Shown here piece after piece: positions 1 through 8,231 of a stretch of 48,872 nt of DNA. The stretch comes from Candidatus Cacconaster stercorequi. GTDB taxonomy: Bacteria > Bacillota > Clostridia > Oscillospirales > Oscillospiraceae. Position numbers and translations under genes: made by a program. The stretch lies in the NCBI GenBank assembly GCA_018064925.1, contig JAGHUH010000008.1:1-48872 (forward strand). Direction: 5' to 3'. The first letter of the stretch is position 1. Every line of letters begins with the position of its first letter. A model generated the notes under the pieces. It searched no databases, was not told the origin of the DNA, and saw only the letters and a program-made list of their open reading frames with translations.

Positions 1-30
1 TTCTTCTGGCGTGCGATTCTTTCTTGACAT
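1..30 (-). CDS. Transposase N-terminus, truncated by the window edge
   Basis: An ATG at 30-28 on the minus strand is preceded by GGAGG with normal spacing and reads MSRKNRTPEE before the window ends. Many Firmicutes IS256-family (mutator-type, DDE) transposases begin with a basic stretch followed by RTPEE, which agrees with the terminal repeat just upstream. Only ten codons are visible, so catalytic residues cannot be seen. Confidence 0.4.
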   Translation of the reverse strand, partial: MSRKNRTPEE

Positions 31-102
31 AGTTAAACCTCCATGACGGTGCTTCTATTCTACACCTTCATGGAAGTTTACACAAATTTTGGGACGGTCT
101 CT
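1..102 (-). mobile_element. End of an IS256-family-like insertion sequence (partial)
   Basis: Read on the minus strand, an end sequence starting AGAGACCGTCCCAAAA at about 102-87 and continuing through TTTGTGTAAACT leads into a ribosome binding site and a start codon. This arrangement is typical of the terminal repeat and leader of many Firmicutes IS256-family elements. The other end is outside the window, so no target duplication can be checked. The family call rests on remembered terminal sequence and the first ten transposase residues only. Confidence 0.55.
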
Positions 103-141
103 AACAGGGACCATCCGAGTCAACAGGAACATCTATAATCC

Positions 142-342
142 TCATAATAACCCTCGCTTATCCCACCGCTGATTCTCCATCTCTGTATCATAGCGCCTCT
201 TTTTACGAATCAGTTCACGAATCCGAAGCAGCAAAGAACGTGCGGTATGCTCCATGTCGTTAAGTTCTTCATAAGGAACATCTTTGACGTGGATATTCCC
301 TTCGATAATTTCAGCCGTTCTGTGTTCAAGGATGAATTTCAT
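142..342 (-). CDS. Small hypothetical protein (66 aa)
   Basis: I do not recognise this protein. It is short, charged and mostly helical-looking, with a basic middle (LIRKKRR around residues 42-48). The start at 342 is chosen because AAAGGAGG sits 9 bases upstream. An in-frame upstream start lacks a ribosome binding site and would overlap the preceding gene. The ATG begins one base after the stop of the 347-residue gene, so the two are probably translationally coupled. Its location next to an IS end makes it accessory DNA. It could be a partner or regulator of the larger protein, but nothing in the sequence shows this. Confidence 0.6.
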   Translation of the reverse strand: MKFILEHRTAEIIEGNIHVKDVPYEELNDMEHTARSLLLRIRELIRKKRRYDTEMENQRWDKRGLL

Positions 343-343
343 G

Positions 344-1387
344 CTATCGTTCCTCCTTTTTGTTGTCCTCAATAAGTCGCTGCCGAAATTCAGGGCTGAG
401 GATATACTCATACAACTGAAGTGCATCTTCTTCCGGCAAAATAGGGAACTCTGGCGGGGGAGTAATCCGCTTCAAATATTCCTCATATTTATTTTTGATG
501 ATATCAGCCTTGGCCACATCACCCTTTTGCGCAAAACGCTTTATCATTTGGGAATAACTGGGTTTGCTTGAAAGGCTATACTCTGGATCATTAAGCATCT
601 TCCACTGCATAAATGTTAGCCCATCAATACCGTCCCAAGAAATAGTTGCATATTCTGTATCTGCCGGCAATCCGTTTTTTTCGAGTATATTTTGCCCGCG
701 GTCATGCATCATTTGCTCGTACCTGCTTTCGATGTCTTTAACCATGTCTAAATTGCCTTCTTGCGTGAAATGCTCTATCATTTTGAAATAACTGAATTCC
801 TTTAAGAGCCTATACCCTGGGACATTGAGCAATTTCCATTGAGGGAATGTTAACCCATCAATATGGTCCCAAGAAATAGTGGAATATTCCGTGTCTGCCG
901 GCAGCCCGTTCCTTTCAAGCATGTTCTGCTCACGTTTTTGCTGCGTCCGCGCTCTTTCGGCAAATGTTTCCGCACACTTAACGTAAAGAAGACATAAAGC
1001 GTCATTATTGCCAGCTTTTTTCAGAAATTTCTCTGCCTTGGTAATCGACTTGATCGTAGCACATGCGGGAGAGTTGTCCGTAAAAAGCAGTTCGTACACA
1101 TAATCAGGGTAACCGTCAACCCAAAAACTTTTACAACTGCACCTGGAAATGCATAACCCAGTTTCGCTTCCGTTAACAATAGCATGGTCAGATGGAGAAA
1201 TATTCAATTTTCGACATAGCCGAGACAGCGGATCATCCATAATACGCCAGTACTGTTCGTAAAGTTTTGAAACAACATCAGTTAACCCGTACAGGCGAGC
1301 GTTTCTCATAAAGGACTTCAATTCCTCACTGGTGACATTCTCGGCGGAACCATCAAGTATTGCCTTCTGCCTATCTGAAAGCGTCAT
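344..1387 (-). CDS. Hypothetical protein with a duplicated ~75-residue module (347 aa)
   Basis: No family is recognised. The N-terminal half (about residues 1-150) has several cysteines (CISRCSCKSF near residue 80) and no signal peptide or membrane segment. The C-terminal half contains two copies of one module, at about residues 155-226 and 233-305. Both carry NGLPADTEY, then ISWD..DGLTF.QWK.L, then a helical stretch (Y..MI..F.Q.G) ending in a charged helix. The duplication suggests a repeat or interaction protein. The start at 1387 has AGGAGGTG upstream. It is the first gene of a two-gene operon beside an IS end. Confidence 0.7.
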   Translation of the reverse strand: MTLSDRQKAILDGSAENVTSEELKSFMRNARLYGLTDVVSKLYEQYWRIMDDPLSRLCRKLNISPSDHAIVNGSETGLCISRCSCKSFWVDGYPDYVYELLFTDNSPACATIKSITKAEKFLKKAGNNDALCLLYVKCAETFAERARTQQKREQNMLERNGLPADTEYSTISWDHIDGLTFPQWKLLNVPGYRLLKEFSYFKMIEHFTQEGNLDMVKDIESRYEQMMHDRGQNILEKNGLPADTEYATISWDGIDGLTFMQWKMLNDPEYSLSSKPSYSQMIKRFAQKGDVAKADIIKNKYEEYLKRITPPPEFPILPEEDALQLYEYILSPEFRQRLIEDNKKEER

Positions 1388-1607
1388 ATTATCACCTCCT
1401 GTCACTTTTTATAGAAAAAGCATATCATAGGAGGGCGCGAACAAAAAAGATGGGTATTTAAAAAAATAAGCAAAACAGGACAAACGAACAAAGTTTGGTT
1501 TTTTTGAGAAGGGGTGAAATTTGGCCTGTCTTAAAAAATACGAACATAAAAACTTAAAGTACCCACTCTTTTCCGGCGTGGGAGGAAATCCCCTGCCCTA
1601 TATTTTA

Positions 1608-2186
1608 TTATGTATACGCCCGTCCCTGCTCACCGGACAGCGCATCATCGCCATGCACCATGCCGGCAAAGACCTTTTGCGCCGCCGCCATTTCCTTGGC
1701 TGAAAATGCGCACAGCGTCACCTCCACCGGATAATCCGGATGATCTGCCGTGAATTTCTGATACGCACGGCAACATTGCTTCGTGGACTCCCCAGCAGGA
1801 TCACGCAGCGAGCCGCCGAAAATGCCGGAGCTGATAAGAGGAAACGCAACGCTGTGCAGGCCGTTGTCCATCAGCACGCAGAGGGAATTATAGTACGCAT
1901 CGAACAGCTCCCCGAACGCCATTGGCGTAACAGCGAAGTTCGGCCCCACGGCGTGGATAATGTACCTGGCGTTTGTCAGTTGAAATGCCGGCGTTATGAC
2001 CGCCGCGCCATCACGCAAAGGCGTCTTGTATCGGGCGCACGCCGCCGACAGCGCGGACATCCCCGCTTTTTTGAAAATCACGCCGCAGATCCCACCGCCG
2101 GCCCACAGGCCGCTGTTTGCCGCGTTCACCACCGCGTCAACCGTCTGATCGGCGCAGGATGCGTTGATTAGGATGATATTGCTCAT
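1608..2186 (-). CDS. Macrodomain protein (ADP-ribose binding/hydrolase-like)
   Basis: This 192-residue protein is a single macro domain. VVNAANSGLWAGGG near residue 18 is the ADP-ribose-binding loop, with the conserved Asn-Ala-Ala-Asn and following Gly-rich turn. A second glycine loop, SSGIFGG, lies near residue 119. Family members bind ADP-ribose and may remove it from proteins or deacetylate O-acetyl-ADP-ribose. The start at 2186 is supported by GAAGGAGG seven bases upstream. Upstream in-frame starts would run into the clostripain intergenic space. It follows the clostripain gene by 76 bases on the same strand and may share its transcript. No ADP-ribosyltransferase partner is visible nearby. 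Confidence 0.85.
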   Translation of the reverse strand: MSNIILINASCADQTVDAVVNAANSGLWAGGGICGVIFKKAGMSALSAACARYKTPLRDGAAVITPAFQLTNARYIIHAVGPNFAVTPMAFGELFDAYYNSLCVLMDNGLHSVAFPLISSGIFGGSLRDPAGESTKQCCRAYQKFTADHPDYPVEVTLCAFSAKEMAAAQKVFAGMVHGDDALSGEQGRAYT

Positions 2187-2262
2187 GCTGAGCCTCCTTC
2201 TCGGATTTGAAAGCCGGTATGACATCGCTGCCTGTACTGCACATATCCTGCAGCCTTTCATT

Positions 2263-4650
2263 TTACGGCATCACAGGCGTCCAATACTGCTGATTGTAGA
2301 GATCCGTAAAGCGGTAAGCCGCCGAGGATGCGTCCTTGTCGATATAGACATAGCTGACGGTCAGCTCACCGTCCACCGTCATCTGGTCGCCCAGATAGTA
2401 GCTGTCCTGATAGTCGCCGTGATAGCTGTAATAATCGCACAGGAAATCAATGGTATCGCCGTCCTCCAGCGCGGTGACGGCCTTGGCCACGGTTTCGGTC
2501 TCGCCGTCGTGATAGACGCTGCGGGCGCCGGCCACATAGCCGTTGGGATGCTCGTTGTCAAACACCACCAAAATCTCGGCACGCTGACCATTGACCATGG
2601 CGGGCACATAGCCGGTGATGGTGCACTCATCCCCATTGCACACCGTGTTGGTGTGATAATAGGCCACCGGCTGATCGTTGATGGCGATCCAGGTGTAGTC
2701 AAAATCACCCACCAGCGCACCGTCATCGGTGAACTGATAGACATTGTCAAGACCCATGTCGATATAGCCCTCGCCGTCATCGAAGAACACATTCAGCGCC
2801 AGATCCTGCACCAGACCCCACTGATCCTCGCTCAAGCGCATCTGCGTGGTGCCGTTCGCCTCGGTCCACACCAATGCGTTGGCGTCAAAGCGGTTCTCCA
2901 TCAGATATTCCGCGGTATCGTCCACATTCAAAGACTTGCCGAGGAAGCCGGAGTTGCTGCCGGTCAGACCGCTGACGCCGCCCATATTGCCGCCCAGCAG
3001 TCCGTTAAGCACCTGGGCGATCATCTGGGAGCTCATATCGCTGCTGCCGGAGGACATACCACCCATCAGCGCAGCCAACGGGGACGATGCGCCGCCGGAC
3101 ACCGCCTGACCGCTGACCTCCATGCTGGCAAACTGCTGGATGCAGCGGGCGTATTCACTGTCCATGCCGATGGCCTGATAGGCAGCCACGGCATTATCCA
3201 CATTGGAGGTCTTTTGATAGGGGAAATAGATGGACAGACCGTACGCATTGGTCATGCCGGAGGAGGTCTTGTTATACTTTACCGCACTTAAAAGCGTCTT
3301 AGCCAGCGCCTTACTTGCATCGGTGTTCAGATTATCGGCCAGATTGACCAGATCTACCTGATCGATCTTGTTGGAGGCGGCAAATTCGCGGGTATTGCTG
3401 CGCGCCTTGGAAACCTGCTGATAGCAGTTGTCCTGCAGCTGTGCAGTCGTGGCCTTGGCAAAGCTCTTCAGCTTGGACGGTGCGGTTTTCTCCAACTCCG
3501 CCAGATCCACCACAGACAGCGTAGTGGCCTGACCGCGGCATTTCTGCGCGCAGACGGACACAAAGTCATCGGCGATGTTCTTGCCGATCTCCAGCGTGGA
3601 CAGGGAGGTATTCTTCCCCAGCGCCGTCAGCCAGTTGGTGTAATACCAGCCCACACCCGGCTCGGTTTCTTCGGATGCGATCAGGTAGTCGGCATAGGGT
3701 GTCAGGGTCAGGGCGTTCTCCAGCGTTGCCATCAGGCAGGCGTCAAAGCCGATGAAGTCAAAGGTGACCTTGCCTTTCTTCAGCGCCTTGTCGATGCCCT
3801 GCAGCGTCATGGAGCCACTGCGCGTGTTCTTTTCATCGTAACCGTAGCCGCTGAGGGAGCCGCCGCCGTGATCCCAGAAGATCAGTTCGTTGCGGTTGGC
3901 CGGATAGTTCTTGGCACACCACTGAATGAAGCTGGCCAGATTATTCGGATCGGTCATGGCCGAGGTGCCGGCATCCTTCACAAGACACCGCAGACCGCTG
4001 TCCTCCACCTTATAGATCTGGTTGACGCTGCTGCTGATCACATTATTGCGCCACTGCTTGCATCCGCCGGTAAACACCAGCAGATTGATCTTGCTGCCCA
4101 GATCGGCGGACAGCATCTCCTGCAGATCGGAGGTAGCCATGCCGCTGCGGGACTCCAGATCGGTACCGCACATATAGACCATGATGGTCACGGTATCCCG
4201 GTTGTTGCCCTTGATGGCGGTATACTTGCTGCGGGCGCCGGATGCCACGGAGGTATTCAGCTTGCCCACATTGGATGTACTTTGCCAGCCGTTGGACACG
4301 CTGCCGCTGCCGGTAAAGCCGCCCAGCAGACTGCTCAGATCGGTACTCTGGCTGCCGCTTTGGTAGTGCTCGATATAGCTGCTCTCCGCCGGCGAGCCAA
4401 CATCGTTGCCGCTCAGCAGACTGCCCACGCCGGCTCCGCCGCCGCCCAGCACAAGGATCGCTGCCAGAATGATGCCGATCAGCGATTTTCCGCCGCCGGA
4501 ACGCTTCCCGCCGCCGCTTTGTGCTTCACCGCGACCGGCATATCCGCCTGCATTGCCCACCGACCCGGTATGCAGGCCGTCGCCACGCTTATAAATTCCC
4601 TTTCCGCTGCCGGAAATGTTCTTCCCGTGGCCGCTTGGTCTGTTATCCAT
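2263..4650 (-). CDS. Clostripain family (C11) cysteine peptidase, membrane-anchored
   Basis: 795 residues. After a Gly/Lys-rich N-terminus there is one transmembrane segment at about residues 56-79. A low-complexity Ser/Gly linker follows, then a C11 peptidase domain starting near residue 155 (TIMVYMCGTDLE). The catalytic histidine is in WDHGGG (about H261) and the nucleophilic cysteine in FDACLM (about C305). The last 200 residues form an additional beta-rich domain. Such enzymes cleave after Arg/Lys outside the cell and usually self-process. The start at 4650 has GCGGAGGTG upstream; an earlier in-frame start would lie on the far side of the promoter repeat at 4681-4705. The gene is probably regulated through that repeat. 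Confidence 0.88.
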   Translation of the reverse strand: MDNRPSGHGKNISGSGKGIYKRGDGLHTGSVGNAGGYAGRGEAQSGGGKRSGGGKSLIGIILAAILVLGGGGAGVGSLLSGNDVGSPAESSYIEHYQSGSQSTDLSSLLGGFTGSGSVSNGWQSTSNVGKLNTSVASGARSKYTAIKGNNRDTVTIMVYMCGTDLESRSGMATSDLQEMLSADLGSKINLLVFTGGCKQWRNNVISSSVNQIYKVEDSGLRCLVKDAGTSAMTDPNNLASFIQWCAKNYPANRNELIFWDHGGGSLSGYGYDEKNTRSGSMTLQGIDKALKKGKVTFDFIGFDACLMATLENALTLTPYADYLIASEETEPGVGWYYTNWLTALGKNTSLSTLEIGKNIADDFVSVCAQKCRGQATTLSVVDLAELEKTAPSKLKSFAKATTAQLQDNCYQQVSKARSNTREFAASNKIDQVDLVNLADNLNTDASKALAKTLLSAVKYNKTSSGMTNAYGLSIYFPYQKTSNVDNAVAAYQAIGMDSEYARCIQQFASMEVSGQAVSGGASSPLAALMGGMSSGSSDMSSQMIAQVLNGLLGGNMGGVSGLTGSNSGFLGKSLNVDDTAEYLMENRFDANALVWTEANGTTQMRLSEDQWGLVQDLALNVFFDDGEGYIDMGLDNVYQFTDDGALVGDFDYTWIAINDQPVAYYHTNTVCNGDECTITGYVPAMVNGQRAEILVVFDNEHPNGYVAGARSVYHDGETETVAKAVTALEDGDTIDFLCDYYSYHGDYQDSYYLGDQMTVDGELTVSYVYIDKDASSAAYRFTDLYNQQYWTPVMP

Positions 4651-4680
4651 CGCTTGCACCTCCGCATAATGATAAGAATT

Positions 4681-4705
4681 AGGTATACTGATATATAGTA
4701 TACCT
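4681..4705 (-). promoter_or_regulatory. Perfect inverted repeat, candidate operator for the clostripain gene
   Basis: AGGTATACT and AGTATACCT form a perfect 9-bp inverted repeat with a 7-bp AT-only spacer, 31 bases upstream of the clostripain start. On the minus strand TATACT within it could be a -10 element, so a bound dimer would block transcription. The size and AT-rich symmetry suit a GntR/MarR-type repressor, but which protein binds is not shown. Confidence 0.55.
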
Positions 4706-4800
4706 ATCATTCTCCTGTTTTTCAACGCTTCCGGAAAGAAATCTCCACATTCTTTCCTCAACCTTCATTTCCATCACCTCCGGAGGGGCATCATATAGCA

Positions 4801-4836
4801 CGAGACCGCATTGAGGATCATCCCCATGCGGTCTCG
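4801..4836. other. Intergenic inverted repeat without a T-run
   Basis: CGAGACCGCAT and its reverse complement are separated by 14 bases. No run of T follows on either strand, so it is not a classical terminator. It lies between the alpha/beta hydrolase gene end and the clostripain promoter and could be an mRNA-end or small repeat remnant. Confidence 0.4.
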
Positions 4837-4939
4837 GATTCCTATACAAGTTCAAAATTACCACTTAAATCAAATTCGTATCTCCCATCACACGCGGAAT
4901 GTACCAGGATACTTGTTGTCGATGAACAGAACGATTCTC

Positions 4940-5554
4940 CTATTCTCCGTTTGCTTTCGTCCGCTCTTTTATCCAACCGTCTAAAAACTGCATCTGTTCA
5001 TCGGTATGAAACCAATGCTCTCCGTTTTCCATTACGGTCACTTTGGCGCAGTGCTCCCCGGCAAAATGACGGATCGTATCAAAGGATTGTAAATGATCCT
5101 GGTCTCCGTACAATATTTCAGTTGGAATATTCCACCGAACCGGATGATTCCTTACCCAGCTAAGATAATCCCAGGATAACACTTCGCCAAAGGAAGTTTC
5201 AATCGTCTTTTTCTCTTGCAGTTCCCTTTCGGTCACATTTGCCCAGATCATCATATCAGAAATCAGCTTTTCCATATTCACAATGGGAGATATGAAGAAT
5301 GCTTTCCTGATTGGTTTCTCTCCCAAAGCGCACAGCGCAAAATATGCCCCAATGCTGTTTGCAATCAGATAAACGGCATCATAACCGTCTGATACGGTAT
5401 CAAAAAATGCCTGAAATTCCTTTACCGCACCCCACGGTGTTTTCGCTTGATAGCCAAAGCCTACCACGGTCGCATCCGGAAAAAGCGGGGCATAGTGCTC
5501 TGCTTCTGCGGCCGAACCGCCTTTTCCGTGTAGGTAAATGACAAGTGTTTTCAT
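4940..5554 (-). CDS. Small alpha/beta hydrolase
   Basis: 204 residues with an alpha/beta hydrolase plan: first strand VIYLHGKGG with the oxyanion-type HG, a nucleophile elbow ANSIGAYFA (serine, with Asn replacing the usual first Gly), a late acid in YGDQDHL, and a histidine in GEHWFHT near the end. There is no signal peptide, so it is cytoplasmic. Family members are esterases or lipases of broad specificity, and the substrate cannot be read from the sequence. The ATG at 5554 follows GAGGAGG closely. A TTG start 16 codons upstream is possible. The gene stands between the LRR gene and clostripain on the same strand. Confidence 0.75.
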   Translation of the reverse strand: MKTLVIYLHGKGGSAAEAEHYAPLFPDATVVGFGYQAKTPWGAVKEFQAFFDTVSDGYDAVYLIANSIGAYFALCALGEKPIRKAFFISPIVNMEKLISDMMIWANVTERELQEKKTIETSFGEVLSWDYLSWVRNHPVRWNIPTEILYGDQDHLQSFDTIRHFAGEHCAKVTVMENGEHWFHTDEQMQFLDGWIKERTKANGE

Positions 5555-5687
5555 TTCCTCCTCTTTTCCGCTCTCTTCAACAGGATCCCAATCGCCAAAC
5601 AAATGACAGCAGGAAGCAGGATTTCAGCACTCCGTTCAATTACATCACGGTAAAACGGCGCGGCACGGGTGGGTGCATCGTTGCGCG

Positions 5688-7325
5688 TCACCGTTCAAAA
5701 ATTGCTTTAAGCATCCGGCTGCTGCCGTACGTGTCTATCCATACTGCATCGTTTGATACGATATTGCCGTGGTCATCCTGCCAGCCAACGAACCGATATC
5801 CCTCGTCAGGATACGCATAATAACTCTGCTGCCATTCTCCCGTCTCTTTCCACTGTGCATTGTAGACGGGATTGAATTTTAGTCCCACACTGCCGCCGTG
5901 CTCTGCATAAAGCGCAAGCGGAAGCCTTTCGTTCTGCTGCGGCGCCAGCGAAATGATTTCCTTCATCGGATTTCCGGTTGCATTCAGATGACGCAGCAGC
6001 GGATTATTCCTTGTATCAAGCCTTGTAATCCGGTTATTATGGCAATAGAAGTATTTCAGCTTGGGATTGGCGGAAAGGTCAATTTCCGTAAAATCGTTAT
6101 CGTTGATATAAAGCTCAACCAGCTCCGGATTTTTGGAAACATCTATGGCATGGAGTCTGTTCATTCCCGCATCAATTCCCTGACAGGCCGGCATCTGTGA
6201 TGCATCAATACTTTCCAGCATATTATCCTGCACGCCGAAAATACGCATAGATGGCAGCGCACCGCTTCTCACGGATGAAATCCGATTATGGTACACATCA
6301 AGGAAAACCATATCCTTCTGACCGTCGAGATCAAGGCATCCGCTGAGCTCACAGCCTCTTAAATAAATTTCAAAGCTTTGCAGCGGATAGACATCCTCGT
6401 TGAAGATATGGATCCCGAAGCCTACGGTCTTGCCGCCTTCTGTCACAATTCCGTTGAAGGTCTCCGTGGTATTCGTTTCTTCAAAGCTTTTTGACTTGTC
6501 TGTTTCCGCCACGCGCCGAATGACCTTCTGCTTTTCAGAGATCTTCCGGTGATTTGTCTGACCGTTTTCATCCTTCAAATCAAGAAAAGACGCTAAACGG
6601 TCGTTGCTGTCGGGGCGGTAACGGTAGGGAGCAAAGAACACGGAATAGAAAAATCGCTTCGTTTCGTCGGCACCCAGCGACTGCACGAACAGATCGGTCG
6701 ATACTCCGCCGTCCTCAACAAGCGCTCTTGCATAGTTGAAATTTTGCAGCCATTTGCCCTGACGCTTCTCCGGCGGCAGCAGCGGTGTATTCTGTTCCAT
6801 CTCGATAAATGTGGCAAGGTTTTTCAGGAACAGCTCGCAAATCCGGTCATCCTCCTCCGGTGCGGCAGTTTTCCCCGCAAATACAGGGCGGATGTCATCG
6901 TACCAGCACGGCTTCATCGGCATATTTTCAAGGTCGGCAACCGCTGCACAGTTCTCGGCAAACTTTGCGATGTATTCCCGGTAAAGCGCATCCTGTTCCT
7001 CCACAAGATCGTATATCTCGTTGAGGAACATACGCTTGTCTTCAAAATACATATAATCCGTTGTAAACAGTGGCAGATTTTTATAATACGGCGTAATGGT
7101 AAAGGTATCCATCTGCATGGCACCCTCCCGCGGATTTGTCATGACCAGCAGATTGCCGACGCCTTCAATCTCATACTGCTTTACGGCGTGATATCGCCCC
7201 GCGACAACGAAGTTTTCAAGACTTCCGGTGTCTATTTCAGTAACGCGGTAAGCTTCACGCAGCATGGCAAGTCCCGCGTCAATTCTGCGATGGATCCGTT
7301 TCATGTTAGTTTCATACATACTCAT
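5688..7325 (-). CDS. Cytoplasmic leucine-rich-repeat protein with large N-terminal domain (545 aa)
   Basis: Residues about 1-260 form a globular domain I cannot assign firmly. Features such as DGGVSTDLFVQSLG and the aromatic FFYSVFFAPYRYR loosely recall ferredoxin-dependent bilin/red-chlorophyll-catabolite reductases; this is a weak guess. Residues about 330-450 are bacterial leucine-rich repeats with a 20-21 residue period (LVELYINDNDFTEIDLS, LKYFYCHNNRITRLD). The C-terminus resembles a short beta-grasp/InlB-B-type repeat (GYRFVGWQDDHG). There is no signal peptide or sortase motif, unlike secreted internalin-type proteins. The start at 7325 has GAGGTG upstream. It is monocistronic as far as visible. 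Confidence 0.7.
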   Translation of the reverse strand: MSMYETNMKRIHRRIDAGLAMLREAYRVTEIDTGSLENFVVAGRYHAVKQYEIEGVGNLLVMTNPREGAMQMDTFTITPYYKNLPLFTTDYMYFEDKRMFLNEIYDLVEEQDALYREYIAKFAENCAAVADLENMPMKPCWYDDIRPVFAGKTAAPEEDDRICELFLKNLATFIEMEQNTPLLPPEKRQGKWLQNFNYARALVEDGGVSTDLFVQSLGADETKRFFYSVFFAPYRYRPDSNDRLASFLDLKDENGQTNHRKISEKQKVIRRVAETDKSKSFEETNTTETFNGIVTEGGKTVGFGIHIFNEDVYPLQSFEIYLRGCELSGCLDLDGQKDMVFLDVYHNRISSVRSGALPSMRIFGVQDNMLESIDASQMPACQGIDAGMNRLHAIDVSKNPELVELYINDNDFTEIDLSANPKLKYFYCHNNRITRLDTRNNPLLRHLNATGNPMKEIISLAPQQNERLPLALYAEHGGSVGLKFNPVYNAQWKETGEWQQSYYAYPDEGYRFVGWQDDHGNIVSNDAVWIDTYGSSRMLKAIFER

Positions 7326-7502
7326 TTCAGCACCTCATTTTTCGTTCTCCTGATCGATCAAGCAACGCTGCTGCCTCGGCTCCGTATCCTTCCGGTAGTT
7401 ATTATCATACAAACTGTATCATATCTTTTTCCAAATTTCAATATTTGACGCGGATGACATACGCCATGCTGACTCCTTTTGTCCGCACAAAGGATTCTGT
7501 TT

Positions 7503-7591
7503 GGGGTAAACCGCTGCTTTCAGGCATAAGAAAAAGCCTGTAACCCTTGCGGTTACAGACTTTTTTACTGGCGCAGTGGGAGGGATTTGAA
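7503..7591. repeat. Left attachment repeat (attL side), 89 bp
   Basis: This 89-bp block matches 17949-18037 with no gaps and 11 mismatches. The last 24 bp (7568-7591, CTGGCGCAGTGGGAGGG...) are identical to the 3' end of tRNA-Ser on the right and are the likely crossover core. The block also contains a GGGGTAAAC motif and a tRNA-style terminator hairpin (7531-7566). Confidence 0.85.
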
Positions 7592-7689
7592 TTGCCCTTT
7601 TTGTGTTTCATGCTGTAAAAGAATGTAGTGTTTTCAATGGTTTCCGCGTTTGCGCTGTTCTATGTTGTAATATGCTGTAAAAGCTGTTT

Positions 7690-7710
7690 GGGGTAAAAAT
7701 TGGGGTCAAA
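7690..7710. repeat. Left arm-type GGGGTMAAA repeats
   Basis: Two tandem copies (GGGGTAAAA at 7690, GGGGTCAAAA at 7702), 12 bp apart, lie just inside the left end. The same motif is found four times just inside the right end and once at 7503. Such clustered short repeats near att sites are usually integrase arm-binding sites. Confidence 0.5.
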
Positions 7711-7735
7711 ATATTTCCATTTGTTTCCACATAAC

Positions 7736-7773
7736 AAAGCCCGGCGGAGGCTTTCACCACCCGCCGGGGCTTT
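7736..7773. terminator. Bidirectional terminator hairpin at the island's left end
   Basis: AAAGCCCGGCGG pairs with CCGCCGGGGCTTT and is flanked by T-rich sequence on the right and AACA on the left. It lies 19 bases past the end of the leftmost island gene and would stop the minus-strand operon. Confidence 0.75.
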
Positions 7774-7791
7774 CTTTCGTGGTTGTTGGAC

Positions 7792-7962
7792 TTATCTGCT
7801 TGACCGCTTTGCGCCATAAAAGCTGATGATCGTTTTTTTGTATGAACCGGTGTATACCATATCTTTCGCGTAAGTAAGAATTTTCTCCCTCCCTTCGGCA
7901 TTAAGGGAACGGTAAGAAAAAAGCAAGTCTTTTTCGTCTTTCGTCATAATAGCATTATCCAT
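7792..7962 (-). CDS. Small hypothetical protein (56 aa)
   Basis: This is the last gene of the leftmost island operon. The sequence contains YRSLNAEGREKILTYAKDM, a helical motif often found at the C-terminus of small Firmicutes phage and XRE-type regulators, but no DNA-binding domain is present here. The start at 7962 has AGAAGG upstream. It lies 14 bases after the 84-residue gene. Function is unknown. Confidence 0.6.
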   Translation of the reverse strand: MDNAIMTKDEKDLLFSYRSLNAEGREKILTYAKDMVYTGSYKKTIISFYGAKRSSR

Positions 7963-7976
7963 CTTGTTACCTTCTC

Positions 7977-8231
7977 TCATTTGGCTGATACCTTGTGCTT
8001 TGTCCGTTCTTCCCTGCGTCCGGCCAGATAACCGGCTGTCCAGATCGCGCTGACCATGCGGAAGAATTCCCACCGCCCGTCCTGTATGTCGTCATTGTAC
8101 CAGTACAGAGCGCCGTTCTTCTCACAGGCACGTTCCGCGATCCGTATAGCCGGGAGGAGATCATCCACACCACGGAAGCCTGCGATCCGTTCCGCTTCCT
8201 CTGCGATAACGTCAAAGCTCCGATCCATCAT
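7977..8231 (-). CDS. Hypothetical island protein (84 aa)
   Basis: Acidic, probably helical, with aromatic patches (ALYWYNDD, RWEFFRMVSAIWTAGY) and a basic tail. No family recognised. AAGGAGG lies eight bases before the ATG at 8231, which overlaps the stop of the upstream 73-residue gene by 4 bases, so these genes are translationally coupled. It is one of five small consecutive genes at the island's left end, where satellites commonly keep accessory or interference genes. Confidence 0.6.
   Translation of the reverse strand: MMDRSFDVIAEEAERIAGFRGVDDLLPAIRIAERACEKNGALYWYNDDIQDGRWEFFRMVSAIWTAGYLAGRREERTKHKVSAK

Noticed and set aside
2164-3291. Plus-strand frame of 375 codons inside the clostripain gene
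   Set aside because: Repetitive Ile/Val/His-rich product from the complementary strand; no ribosome binding site.
4679-4864. Short minus-strand frame upstream of clostripain
   Set aside because: It ends inside the promoter inverted repeat, has no family resemblance and would leave no room for the promoter.
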